Shown: positions 45,108 to 52,602 of the stretch, piece after piece
How the letters are laid out: the number at the start of each line of letters is the position of its first letter
Position numbering within the stretch: the stretch's first letter is position 1
DNA from: KBS50 sp042666615
Lineage (GTDB): Bacteria > Actinomycetota > Actinomycetes > Mycobacteriales > Micromonosporaceae
Assembly: GCF_042666615.1 (NCBI RefSeq)
Contig: NZ_JBHTDD010000015.1
Span: 117,343 to 181,342 of the forward strand
DNA length: 64,000 nt
Direction of reading: 5' to 3'
The notes under the pieces: model-generated
The model's database searches: none
What the model was told of the DNA's origin: nothing
Seen by the model: only the letters and a program-made list of their open reading frames with translations
Translations under genes and position numbers: made by a program

Positions 45108-45415
45108 GGCGGGGAAGCATTCTGCAATACCTGGTGGGTAGCCACCGGCTTCGGGTCGTCGTCGTCACGGCAGATCGATACAACCCGGCCCACGGCCTGG
45201 TAGCCCCGCTTCGCGAACGAGCCGCACCCGACCTCGCTCCCGCGTTCCTCGTACCGCTCAGCCGGCAGGACTGGCCAACCGCGGCCGTCATCGATCTCTC
45301 CCGGGTGCGGTCCCTCGACCCAGCGTCAGTGACCGGACCGGCCGGACAGCTCACCCAGTCAACCCTCACAACCCTGACGACCGCCATCCGCAGCTACCTT
45401 GGCGCGGTCGACTGA
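45104..45415 (+). CDS. Putative MazF/PemK-like toxin
   Basis: 103 residues. The beginning RRGSILQYLVGSHRLRVVVV followed by TADRYNP resembles the RG-D-I strand and the conserved beta core of MazF/CcdB-fold toxins. The second half (DWPTAAVIDLSRVRSLDPAS, then LTQSTLTTLTTAIRSYL) matches the typical C-terminal strand and helix of that fold. The usual RGDI motif is degenerate (RRGSI), so RNase activity is uncertain. Coupling to a small upstream RHH-like gene supports a type II toxin-antitoxin pair. Confidence 0.55.
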   Translation: MRRGSILQYLVGSHRLRVVVVTADRYNPAHGLVAPLRERAAPDLAPAFLVPLSRQDWPTAAVIDLSRVRSLDPASVTGPAGQLTQSTLTTLTTAIRSYLGAVD

Positions 45416-45540
45416 ATTCGGTGACAGCCCAGATTCGAGGCGGCCGGCTGTCGTCGTTCACTGTCGTCGCCCGGCGCGCCGTCGCCCGGCGTTGTCGAAC
45501 CCGCACCCATAGCTGGTCGACCGCCTGAGAGGATCTCCGG

Positions 45541-46224
45541 GTGAGTTTTCCCGCCGAGCACCCGCACCCAACCGAACCGGGGAACTGGCCCCCAGAGGCG
45601 ACGCCCGGTCCGCCGTACCCCATGGGTCTGATCCCGCCGGCCGGCGTGCCGGAGTCGCGGCGGTACCCGCTGCTGGCGGGGCTCGCGGTGCTGGTCGGCC
45701 TGGTCCTGCTCGGCCTGCCGTTCGGGCTGTTGTGGCGGGCGGTGGCGCCGGGAGTGCCGCTGGTCAAGACGGCGGACGGCGCGGTGGCCGCCGAGCCCGA
45801 GCCGGAGGAGTTCATCGCGGCGGACGGCTGGTTCATCCTACTCGGGCTCGGCCTCGGGATCCTGGCGGCGATCGCCGTATGGGTGGCGCTGCGGCGGCTG
45901 CGCGGGCCGGTGGCCATGCTGGCGCTCACGTTCGGCGGGGTCGGCGCGGCCCTCGTCGCGTGGCGGGTGGGTCGCCTGATCGGGCTGTCGGACTACCGGC
46001 GGCTGCTGGACAGCGCGCCCGAGGGACAGCGGTTCACCAAGCCGCCGGACCTGCGTACCGCCGGTGTCGACTGGGCGCTGGGGGTGCTGCCCGTGCCGCA
46101 CGGCAGCCTGCTGCTGCCGGCCTTCGGGGCTGTCATCACGTACACCCTGCTGGCCGGTTGGAGCCGGTGGCCCGGCCTACGCCCGGAGCCCGAGCCACCG
46201 TTCGGCCCGGAGCCACCTCGCTGA
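45541..46224 (+). CDS. DUF2567-like membrane protein
   Basis: 227 residues. A Pro-rich cytoplasmic head (about 35 residues) is followed by four hydrophobic segments (about 42-62, 98-118, 122-142 and 192-210). The order with a periplasmic EPEPEEFIAADGWF segment after the first helix resembles the actinobacterial DUF2567 family. Its function is unknown. The GTG start has a GAGGAT hexamer 6 nt upstream, which would fit a leaderless mRNA. It is convergent with the Lon-N domain gene. Confidence 0.65.
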   Translation: MSFPAEHPHPTEPGNWPPEATPGPPYPMGLIPPAGVPESRRYPLLAGLAVLVGLVLLGLPFGLLWRAVAPGVPLVKTADGAVAAEPEPEEFIAADGWFILLGLGLGILAAIAVWVALRRLRGPVAMLALTFGGVGAALVAWRVGRLIGLSDYRRLLDSAPEGQRFTKPPDLRTAGVDWALGVLPVPHGSLLLPAFGAVITYTLLAGWSRWPGLRPEPEPPFGPEPPR

Positions 46225-46277
46225 TCATGAAGTTGACATGCGTTATCGAGATCGAAATGTCTGCCAACCTCATGATC
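46223..46277. terminator. Long hairpin terminator between convergent genes
   Basis: GATCATGAAGTTG (46223-46235) pairs with CAACCTCATGATC (46265-46277), 12 of 13 Watson-Crick plus one G-U. The left arm includes the stop codon region of the DUF2567-like gene. The loop is AT-richer than its surroundings, so the element stands out and may be a dispersed repeat. Confidence 0.65.
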
Positions 46278-46303
46278 GGCCGTGGGCGGCCGGGGCGGAG
46301 CGG

Positions 46304-47026
46304 CTAGTTGGGGCTGGACGGTTGGGCCAGTTCGGTCAAGGGGACGGGCACCGCGCGGACCTGCCGGAGCAGCGCCGACTCCCGGTTGAGCAACCGCAAC
46401 TCCGCCCGCAGCCGTTCGGCCGTGTCCGGAATGGCCAGCAGGCGTTGCCGGTCGGCCAGGGTCAGGGCGGCGGTCGCCGCCACCAGATGGGACAGCACGG
46501 TGGGGTTCTCTGGAAGCTGCTCGACCGCCTCTCCGGGATCCTGCCGGATAAGCGCGAGATACTGCCGGAACACCGCCAGGACCCGGGGTGCGAGCAGGTC
46601 GGCCCCCTCGGCCGGGTCGGCCGAGTCGGGCAGCCACTCGACCTCCGCCATGAGGTACGGCGCGGAGTGCTCGTCCACCGACCGGATGCGGAACCGCCGT
46701 CGGCCCACGGTGACGAGGTCGAACCGGCCGTCCGGTAACTCGGTGACCTGGCGCAGTTCGGCGGTGCAGCCGACGTCGTACAGGCTGACGGCGCCGGTCG
46801 GGGTCGTCGGGTTGGTCGCGTTGCCGTCACCGTCGCGGCCGGCGTCGGGGCTCACCTCCCACCCGCTGCGGATGGCGATAACGCCGAACTCGCGCGGCGT
46901 CTCCTCGGGTTGGGCGACCAGCCGGCGTACCAGGTCGCGGTAGCGTTCCTCGAAGATGTGCAGCGGCAGGACCAGACCGGGAAAGAGCACGGTCCCCAGC
47001 GGAAACAATGGCAACCGGGTACTCAC
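46304..47026 (-). CDS. Lon N-terminal (substrate-binding) domain protein
   Basis: 240 residues. The start MSTRLPLFPLGTVLFPGLVL is followed by LHIFEERYRDLVRRL, the hallmark of stand-alone LonB N-terminal/PUA-like domains. There is no ATPase or protease part. Such proteins are common in actinobacteria and have no assigned role, though they may handle substrates for proteolysis. The GTG start lies exactly 6 nt after TAGGCT on the minus strand, indicating a leaderless mRNA. It is divergent from hisD. Confidence 0.9.
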   Translation of the reverse strand: MSTRLPLFPLGTVLFPGLVLPLHIFEERYRDLVRRLVAQPEETPREFGVIAIRSGWEVSPDAGRDGDGNATNPTTPTGAVSLYDVGCTAELRQVTELPDGRFDLVTVGRRRFRIRSVDEHSAPYLMAEVEWLPDSADPAEGADLLAPRVLAVFRQYLALIRQDPGEAVEQLPENPTVLSHLVAATAALTLADRQRLLAIPDTAERLRAELRLLNRESALLRQVRAVPVPLTELAQPSSPN

Positions 47027-47032
47027 AGTTCG

Positions 47033-47038
47033 AGCCTA
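47033..47038 (-). promoter_or_regulatory. Leaderless-type -10 (TAGGCT) of the Lon-N gene
   Basis: TAGGCT, 6 nt, then GTG on the minus strand. The spacing puts the transcription start on the start codon. Confidence 0.6.
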
Positions 47039-47096
47039 GCCCGCCGGGCACCGCTGGCGGGAAACCCGGCGTTCTGGAGATCCACAAGACACCCCC

Positions 47097-47102
47097 TAGA
47101 CT
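47097..47102 (+). promoter_or_regulatory. Leaderless-type -10 (TAGACT) of the his operon
   Basis: TAGACT, 6 nt, then the hisD GTG at 47109. A weak -35 (CTGGAG, 47074-47079) is 17 nt upstream. There is no room for a leader, so attenuation of the operon by a histidine leader peptide is excluded for this promoter. Confidence 0.6.
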
Positions 47103-47108
47103 CGAAGG

Positions 47109-48440
47109 GTGCTGAACCGGATCGACCTGCGCGGCAGCTCCCGTGATCCCCGGGACCTGCTGCCCCGTGCCCAGCTGGACGTGTCGGCGGCCGTGGAGCG
47201 GATCCGCCCGCTGGTCGAGGCCGTCCGGGAGCATGGGTTCCCGGCGATCCAGGAGGCGGGCGAACGCTTCGACGCTATCCGGCTGGACCGGCTGCGGGTG
47301 CCGGCCGAGGCGATTTCCGCCGCCGAGAGCACGCTGGACCCCGACGTCCGCGCCGCGCTCACCGAGTCGATCGACCGGGCCCGGCGGGTACACGCCGACC
47401 AGCGGCGCACCGACCACACCACACGGGTGGTGCCGGGGGGCACGGTTACCGAGCGGTGGGTGCCGGTCGAGCGAGTCGGCCTGTACGTCCCCGGTGGGCT
47501 GGCCATGTACCCGTCGACAGTGGTGATGAACGTGGTGCCGGCCCAGGAGGCCGGGGTTCGGTCGCTGGTTGTCACCAGCCCGCCGCAGGCGGAAAACGAC
47601 GGGCTGCCGGACGCCCGGGTGCTCGCCACCTGCGCGCTGCTCGGGGTCGAGGAGGTGTACGCCGTCGGTGGTGCCCAGGCCATCGCGATGCTCGGCTACG
47701 GCGCGGCCGTCGACGCCACCGGGCGGGCGCACTGCGCACCTGTCGATATGATCACCGGGCCGGGCAACATCTGGGTGACCGCCGCCAAGCGCCTGCTACG
47801 CGGGGTGGTCGGCATCGACGCGGAGGCCGGCCCCACCGAGATCGCCGTGCTGGCCGACGACACGGCCGACCCGGTGCACGTCGCGGCCGACCTGATCAGC
47901 CAGGCTGAGCACGACCCGATGGCCGCCAGTGTGTTGATCACACCGTCGGCAGACCTGGTGGGCGCGGTCGAGTCCGAACTGGCCCGGCAGGTCCCGGCCA
48001 CCAAGCACACCGAACGGATCACCACGGCGTTGACCGGCCAGCAGAGCGGAGCGGTCCTGGTCGACGACCTCGCCCATGGGCTGCGGGTGGTCGACGCGTA
48101 CGCCGCCGAGCACCTGGAGATCCACACCCGGGACGCCCGAGACTGGGCGCTCCGGGTCCGCAACGCCGGAGCGATCTTCGTTGGCCCGTACGCCCCGGTG
48201 TCGCTTGGCGACTACTGCGCCGGGTCCAACCACGTGTTGCCCACCGCCGGCTGCGCCCGGCACTCCTCGGGGCTGTCCGTGCAGTCGTTCCTGCGCGGCA
48301 TCCACGTCATCGAGTACGACGAGGCGGCGCTGCGCGCGGTCGCGCCGCACGTGGTGACCCTGGCCACCGTGGAGGACCTGCCGGCGCACGGCCAGGCGGT
48401 GACGGCCCGCTTCCCGGACCCCCCGTCGAGGCCGGCATGA
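47109..48440 (+). CDS. hisD: Histidinol dehydrogenase HisD
   Basis: 443 residues. VYVPGGLAMYPSTVVMN, MITGPGNIWVTAAKR, SQAEHDPMAASVLIT and the zinc/catalytic region SNHVLPTAGCARHSSGLS are all present. It catalyses the last two oxidation steps from histidinol to histidine using two NAD+ and zinc. It is the first gene of the his operon, with a leaderless-type promoter. Its stop overlaps hisC (ATGA). Confidence 0.97.
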   Translation: MLNRIDLRGSSRDPRDLLPRAQLDVSAAVERIRPLVEAVREHGFPAIQEAGERFDAIRLDRLRVPAEAISAAESTLDPDVRAALTESIDRARRVHADQRRTDHTTRVVPGGTVTERWVPVERVGLYVPGGLAMYPSTVVMNVVPAQEAGVRSLVVTSPPQAENDGLPDARVLATCALLGVEEVYAVGGAQAIAMLGYGAAVDATGRAHCAPVDMITGPGNIWVTAAKRLLRGVVGIDAEAGPTEIAVLADDTADPVHVAADLISQAEHDPMAASVLITPSADLVGAVESELARQVPATKHTERITTALTGQQSGAVLVDDLAHGLRVVDAYAAEHLEIHTRDARDWALRVRNAGAIFVGPYAPVSLGDYCAGSNHVLPTAGCARHSSGLSVQSFLRGIHVIEYDEAALRAVAPHVVTLATVEDLPAHGQAVTARFPDPPSRPA

Positions 48441-49513
48441 CGAGCCTCGACGACCTGCCGATCCGGGACGACCTGCGCGGTCGCACCCCGTACGGGGCGC
48501 CACAGCTCGCCGTCCCGGTGCGGCTGAACACCAACGAGAACTCCTACCCGGTACCCGAACCGGTGGTGGAGGCGATCGCCAAGGCGGTCACCGCCGAGTT
48601 GCGCGACCTCAACCGCTATCCGGACCGGGACGCATTGGCGCTGCGCGCCGATCTGGCCGGGTACCTCGGCCATGGGCTCGACGCCGCCCACGTCTGGGCG
48701 GCCAACGGCTCCAACGAGGTGCAGCAGCAACTGCTCCAGGTGTTCGGCGGCCCGGGTCGAACGGCGCTCGGCTTCACTCCGGCGTACTCGATGCACCCGC
48801 TGCTGGCGCTCGGCACCGGCACCGGCTGGTGGGACGGCCGGCGCACCGCGGACTTCGACCTGACCGCCGCGGACGCCGCGGCGCAGGTCCGGGAACACCG
48901 ACCGGACGTGGTGATCCTCTGCTCGCCGAACAATCCCACCGGTACCGCGCTGCATCCGGAGGTGATCAGCGCGGTGCTGGCCGAGGCGCCCGGCATGGTG
49001 CTTGTCGACGAGGCGTACGCCGAGTTCGCCCGGCCGGGCACACCGAGCGCGCTGACGCTGCTACCCGGGCACCCGAGACTGGTGGTGACCCGGACGATGA
49101 GCAAGGCGTTCGGCTTCGCCGGTGGACGGCTGGGCTACCTGGCCGCCGACCCGGCGGTGGTCGACGCGGTGCAACTCGTCCGGCTGCCGTACCATCTCTC
49201 CGCGCTCACCCAGGCCGCCGCCCGCGCGGCGCTGGCGCACCGGGACGCCCTGCTGGCCACGGTGCAGGCGATCAAGGCACAGCGCGACCGGATCGTCGAC
49301 GAGCTGCGCCGGCGTGGCCACACCGTCGCCGACAGCGACGCCAACTTCGTGCTGTTCCGCACCGGCGGCGACCAGCGAGCGGCCTGGCAGGCGCTGCTCG
49401 ACCGGGGGGTGCTGGTGCGGGACGTCGGCCTGGCTGGCTGGCTGCGGGTGACCGCCGGCACCGAGCAGGAGACTGACGCCTTTCTCGCCGCGATGGAAGT
49501 GGTTGACCCATGA
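48437..49513 (+). CDS. hisC: Histidinol-phosphate aminotransferase HisC
   Basis: 358 residues, class I/II PLP aminotransferase. NTNENSYPVPEPV at the N-terminus, SPNNPTGTAL, VDEAYAEFA and the PLP lysine in TRTMSKAFGFAGGRLGYL. It converts imidazole acetol phosphate to histidinol phosphate. It overlaps hisD and hisB by 4 nt each. The length is normal. Confidence 0.97.
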   Translation: MTSLDDLPIRDDLRGRTPYGAPQLAVPVRLNTNENSYPVPEPVVEAIAKAVTAELRDLNRYPDRDALALRADLAGYLGHGLDAAHVWAANGSNEVQQQLLQVFGGPGRTALGFTPAYSMHPLLALGTGTGWWDGRRTADFDLTAADAAAQVREHRPDVVILCSPNNPTGTALHPEVISAVLAEAPGMVLVDEAYAEFARPGTPSALTLLPGHPRLVVTRTMSKAFGFAGGRLGYLAADPAVVDAVQLVRLPYHLSALTQAAARAALAHRDALLATVQAIKAQRDRIVDELRRRGHTVADSDANFVLFRTGGDQRAAWQALLDRGVLVRDVGLAGWLRVTAGTEQETDAFLAAMEVVDP

Positions 49514-50121
49514 GCAGAACCGCCCGGATCGAACGCACCACAAACGAGACCAAGGTGCTCGTCGACCTCGACCTGGACGGCACCGGCCGGGCCGAGATCA
49601 GCACCGGGGTCGGCTTCTACGACCACATGTTGAACCAGATCGCCCGGCACGGCGGGTTCGACCTCACCGTGCGGACCGTCGGCGACCTGGAGATCGACGC
49701 GCACCACACGATCGAGGACACCTCGATAGCCCTGGGCACCGCGCTGGCCGAGGCGCTGGGTGACAAGGCCGGCATCCGGCGGTACGGCTCGGCCACGATC
49801 CCGATGGACGAGGTGCTGACCCGGGCGTCGGTGGACCTGTCCGGCCGGGCGTACGTGGTGCACGACGAGCCGCTGCTCGCGCCGTACATCGGGTCGGTCT
49901 ATCCGACAAGCATGACCCGGCACATCTGGGAGTCGTTCGGCCAGGCGGCCCGGATCACCCTGCACGTCGAGGTGCTGCGGGCGGCTCGTCCGGGTGGCCA
50001 CCCGGACGCCCACCATGTGGTGGAGGCGCAGTTCAAGGCGGTGTCCCGGGCATTGCGCGAGGCGGTCTCGATCGATCCGCGCTCGTCCGGCGCGGTCCCG
50101 AGCACCAAGGGCGTCCTGTGA
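49510..50121 (+). CDS. hisB: Imidazoleglycerol-phosphate dehydratase HisB
   Basis: 203 residues, monofunctional dehydratase. The two metal-binding His repeats are visible: DHMLNQIARHGGFDL with EIDAHHTIEDT, and later HPDAHHVVEAQFKA. It lacks the HAD phosphatase domain of enteric HisB, so histidinol phosphatase must be encoded elsewhere. It overlaps hisC (ATGA), and its stop overlaps the next small gene (GTGA). Confidence 0.97.
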   Translation: MSRTARIERTTNETKVLVDLDLDGTGRAEISTGVGFYDHMLNQIARHGGFDLTVRTVGDLEIDAHHTIEDTSIALGTALAEALGDKAGIRRYGSATIPMDEVLTRASVDLSGRAYVVHDEPLLAPYIGSVYPTSMTRHIWESFGQAARITLHVEVLRAARPGGHPDAHHVVEAQFKAVSRALREAVSIDPRSSGAVPSTKGVL

Positions 50122-50288
50122 GTACCGTCCTGCCGATCCTCCTGTTCGGGTTGGCCGGTGCGCTGCTCGGCGGGGTCATCTCGCTGCGCCGGCAGGGTGC
50201 CGGCACGGGAGCGGTCGTGTTGACGGCCGGGCTCGCCCTGCTGGCCACCGTCGGCGGTCTGCTCTGGTTGCTTGGTGGTGACCGCTGA
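50118..50288 (+). CDS. 56-residue two-helix membrane protein inside the his operon
   Basis: GTG start overlapping the hisB stop by 4 nt; the TGA stop shares one base with the hisH ATG (TGATG). The protein has two hydrophobic stretches (VLPILLFGLAGALLGGVISL, and residues 32-51) joined by a short basic loop RRQGAG, ending WLLGGDR. Being locked into both neighbours by overlaps makes translation very likely. No family is recognised, and no histidine enzyme needs such a partner. Confidence 0.75.
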   Translation: MSTVLPILLFGLAGALLGGVISLRRQGAGTGAVVLTAGLALLATVGGLLWLLGGDR

Positions 50289-50941
50289 TGGCCCGCGTGG
50301 TGGTGCTCGACTACGGCTCGGGCAACCTGCGGTCCGCGGAACGGGCGGTGCGTCGGGCCGGGGCCGACGTTGTGGTGACCGACGATCTGGCTGCCGCGGC
50401 CGCCGCCGACGGGCTGGTGGTGCCCGGCGTCGGCGCGTACGCCGCCTGCATGGCCGGGATCAACGAGCTGGGCGCAGGTCCGGTGATCGCGGAACGGGTC
50501 GCCGCCGGTCGGCCGGTGCTCGGCATCTGCGTGGGGATGCAGGTGCTCTTCGAGTACGGCGACGAACATGGCGTGGTGACCAAGGGGCTGGGCCTGCTGC
50601 CCGGTGGGGTGACCAGGTTGGCCGCGACCCGCGTGCCGCACATGGGGTGGAACACCGTCGAGGTGCCGGTTGGGTCGAGGTTGTTCGCCGAGCTGCCGGC
50701 CGGTGGCCGGTTCTACTTCGTCCATTCGTACGCGGTGCCCGATGTCGACCGGTTGACCGGGGCGGGAGCTGTGGTCACCACCGCGACGCACGAGCAGCGG
50801 TTCGTGGCGGCGGTGGAGCGGGGGCCGCTGTCCGCCGCCCAGTTCCATCCGGAGAAGTCCGGCGACACCGGGGCCCTGTTGCTGCGTAACTGGCTCGCCG
50901 GTTGGCTCGGTGTCGACCGGTCCGGCGGCGGTGACCGGTGA
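50288..50941 (+). CDS. hisH: Imidazole glycerol phosphate synthase, glutaminase subunit HisH
   Basis: 217 residues, class I amidotransferase. The nucleophile Cys81 is in VLGICVGMQVLFEYG and the His-Glu pair in AQFHPEKSGDTG. It feeds ammonia to HisF. Its ATG overlaps the stop of the 56-residue gene, and its stop overlaps the next small gene (GTGA). hisF, its partner, lies 2.8 kb downstream. Confidence 0.97.
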   Translation: MARVVVLDYGSGNLRSAERAVRRAGADVVVTDDLAAAAAADGLVVPGVGAYAACMAGINELGAGPVIAERVAAGRPVLGICVGMQVLFEYGDEHGVVTKGLGLLPGGVTRLAATRVPHMGWNTVEVPVGSRLFAELPAGGRFYFVHSYAVPDVDRLTGAGAVVTTATHEQRFVAAVERGPLSAAQFHPEKSGDTGALLLRNWLAGWLGVDRSGGGDR

Positions 50942-51261
50942 GCAAGGAGCGGGCTCGGCGGCGGGCCGCTCGGGAGGCGGAGCAGGCTCGGCAGCGGAGC
51001 GTACGGGCCCGTCGGGCGGCGCGGCGCCGACGGATCCGGGGGATACTGCGGGCGGTGACGCCCCGGCTGCCCCGGCGCCGGACCGCGCGGCTGGGTGGCC
51101 GTTCCCGGGTCGAGCGGGCCGGCATCGTGGTGGGCGGGGCCTTCGGGGCCGTGCTCATCTGGTTGCTCGTCGACGACCTGGCGCTCCGGGTCGCCCTGTT
51201 CCTCGTCCTGCTGCTGGCCCTCCCGGCGATCGTGGTGATCGCGTTGGGCCGTCGTACCTGA
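50938..51261 (+). CDS. Basic N-terminus, two-helix membrane protein inside the his operon
   Basis: 107 residues. The first 55 are extremely Arg-rich and probably helical (SKERARRRAAREAEQARQR...). Two hydrophobic helices follow (about 61-79 and 83-101), ending GRRT. The GTG start overlaps the hisH stop. I do not recognise a family. A small membrane protein at this place is known to annotators of actinobacterial his operons only as hypothetical. The Arg-rich head could bind nucleic acid or lipid headgroups, but this is speculation. Confidence 0.75.
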   Translation: MSKERARRRAAREAEQARQRSVRARRAARRRRIRGILRAVTPRLPRRRTARLGGRSRVERAGIVVGGAFGAVLIWLLVDDLALRVALFLVLLLALPAIVVIALGRRT

Positions 51262-51286
51262 TCCCAGATCCGACAGGAGACCGACG

Positions 51287-52012
51287 TTGAGCCTGATCCT
51301 GCTTCCCGCCGTCGACGTGGCCGACGGTCAGGCGGTCCGCCTGGTCCAGGGGGCGGCCGGCAGCGAGACCGCGTACGGCGACCCGCTGGCCGCGGCGCTG
51401 GCCTGGCAGCGGGCCGGCGCGAGCTGGATTCATCTCGTGGACCTCGACGCGGCGTTCGGGCGGGGTTCGAACGCCGCCCTGCTGGCCGACGTCGTCGCTC
51501 GGTTGGATGTGCACGTCGAGCTGTCCGGCGGCATCCGGGACGACGAGTCGCTGCGAGCGGCCCTGGCCACCGGTGCGGCCCGGGTGAATATCGGCACGGC
51601 CGCGCTGGAGGATCCCGAGTGGTGTGACCGGATCGTCGCCGAGTACGGGGATCGGGTGGCGATCGGCCTGGACGTGCGTGGCCGTACCCTCGCCGCTCGG
51701 GGCTGGACCAGGGACGGCGGAGACCTCTTCGACGTTCTCGCCCGGTTGGACAAGGCGGGCGCCGCCCGGTATGTGGTGACCGACATCACCAAGGACGGCA
51801 CGATGCGCGGCCCCAACCTGGATCTGCTGCGCGAGGTGTGCGCCCGCACGGACGCCCCGGTCATCGCCTCCGGTGGCGTCTCCACACTGGACGACCTGCG
51901 GGCGCTGGCCACCCTGGAGCCGATCGGGGTGGAAGGGGTGATCGCCGGCAAGGCGCTGTACGCCGGTGCGTTCAGCGTGGAGGAGGCGCTCGCCGCGCTC
52001 GCCGAGGGCTGA
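51287..52012 (+). CDS. priA: Phosphoribosyl isomerase HisA/PriA
   Basis: 241 residues, TIM barrel. The catalytic Asp10 is in LLPAVDVADGQAVRLVQG and the second acid in VVTDITKDGTMRGPN; phosphate loops are LSGGIRDDES and ASGGVSTLDDL. In actinobacteria without trpF this enzyme works in both histidine and tryptophan synthesis (PriA). Whether trpF is missing here cannot be seen. The start is a rare TTG at 51287, fixed by an AGGAG site and by homology. Confidence 0.93.
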   Translation: MSLILLPAVDVADGQAVRLVQGAAGSETAYGDPLAAALAWQRAGASWIHLVDLDAAFGRGSNAALLADVVARLDVHVELSGGIRDDESLRAALATGAARVNIGTAALEDPEWCDRIVAEYGDRVAIGLDVRGRTLAARGWTRDGGDLFDVLARLDKAGAARYVVTDITKDGTMRGPNLDLLREVCARTDAPVIASGGVSTLDDLRALATLEPIGVEGVIAGKALYAGAFSVEEALAALAEG

Positions 52013-52171
52013 CGTCCACCGCAGGCCGGCGACGAGGTGCCCAGGCGGGTCGCCGCGGCGACCGGACTGACCGAGGACGAGCTGGTGGCGCTCCGGCACA
52101 CGCTGACCAGGATCACCGCCGCCGTCCATCGACAGCGGGCGGCCGTCCAACCACAGCAGAAGGAGAACTGA
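52013..52171 (+). pseudogene. Remnant of an OhrR/MarR-family regulator (C-terminal helix only)
   Basis: An open stretch that directly continues the priA reading frame after its stop and ends at TGA 52169-52171. It reads DEVPRRVAAATGLTEDELVA, then LRHTLTRITAAVHRQ. This is the form of the last helices of OhrR-type MarR regulators (the RRVAAATGLTEDEL-type segment). The DNA-binding domain and the redox cysteine are absent. It ends 5 nt before ohr, the gene OhrR normally controls, whose AAGGAGA ribosome binding site lies inside it. A GTG at 52037 could start a 44-residue peptide. Most likely a deletion removed the 5' part of ohrR. Confidence 0.6.
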
Positions 52172-52176
52172 CAGAC

Positions 52177-52602
52177 ATGCAGGTCTTGTACACGGCACAG
52201 GCGCTCGCCACCGGTGACGGGCGGGACGGCCACGTCACCACCTCGGACGGCACGATCGACCTGGACCTCGCCGTCCCGAAGGAGATGGGCGGGGCCGGCG
52301 GGGCCGCCAACCCCGAGCAGCTCTTCGCGGCCGGGTACGCGGCCTGCTTCCACTCGGCGCTGCGGGCGGTGGCCCGTAAGGCCGGGACCGACGTCACCGG
52401 CTCCACCGTCGAGGCGCGGGTCGGCATCGGCGCGACCGGGACGGGCGGTTACGGCCTCACCGTCACGCTCGCCGTGGACCTGCCCGATGTCGACCGGGCC
52501 AGCGCGGTGCGCCTCGTCGAGCAGGCTCACCAGGTCTGCCCGTACTCGAACGCGACCCGGGGCAACGTCGACGTCACGCTCACCGTGGGGGAGGCCCGAT
52601 GA
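52177..52602 (+). CDS. ohr: Organic hydroperoxide resistance protein Ohr (OsmC superfamily)
   Basis: 141 residues. The redox cysteines are Cys57 (GYAACFHSAL) and Cys121 (VCPYSNATRG), and the QLFAAGYA and TVEARVGIG stretches match Ohr. It reduces organic and fatty-acid peroxides. The ATG has an AAGGAGA site. It lies in the priA operon direction behind a truncated ohrR, and its stop overlaps the oxidoreductase gene (ATGA). Confidence 0.94.
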   Translation: MQVLYTAQALATGDGRDGHVTTSDGTIDLDLAVPKEMGGAGGAANPEQLFAAGYAACFHSALRAVARKAGTDVTGSTVEARVGIGATGTGGYGLTVTLAVDLPDVDRASAVRLVEQAHQVCPYSNATRGNVDVTLTVGEAR

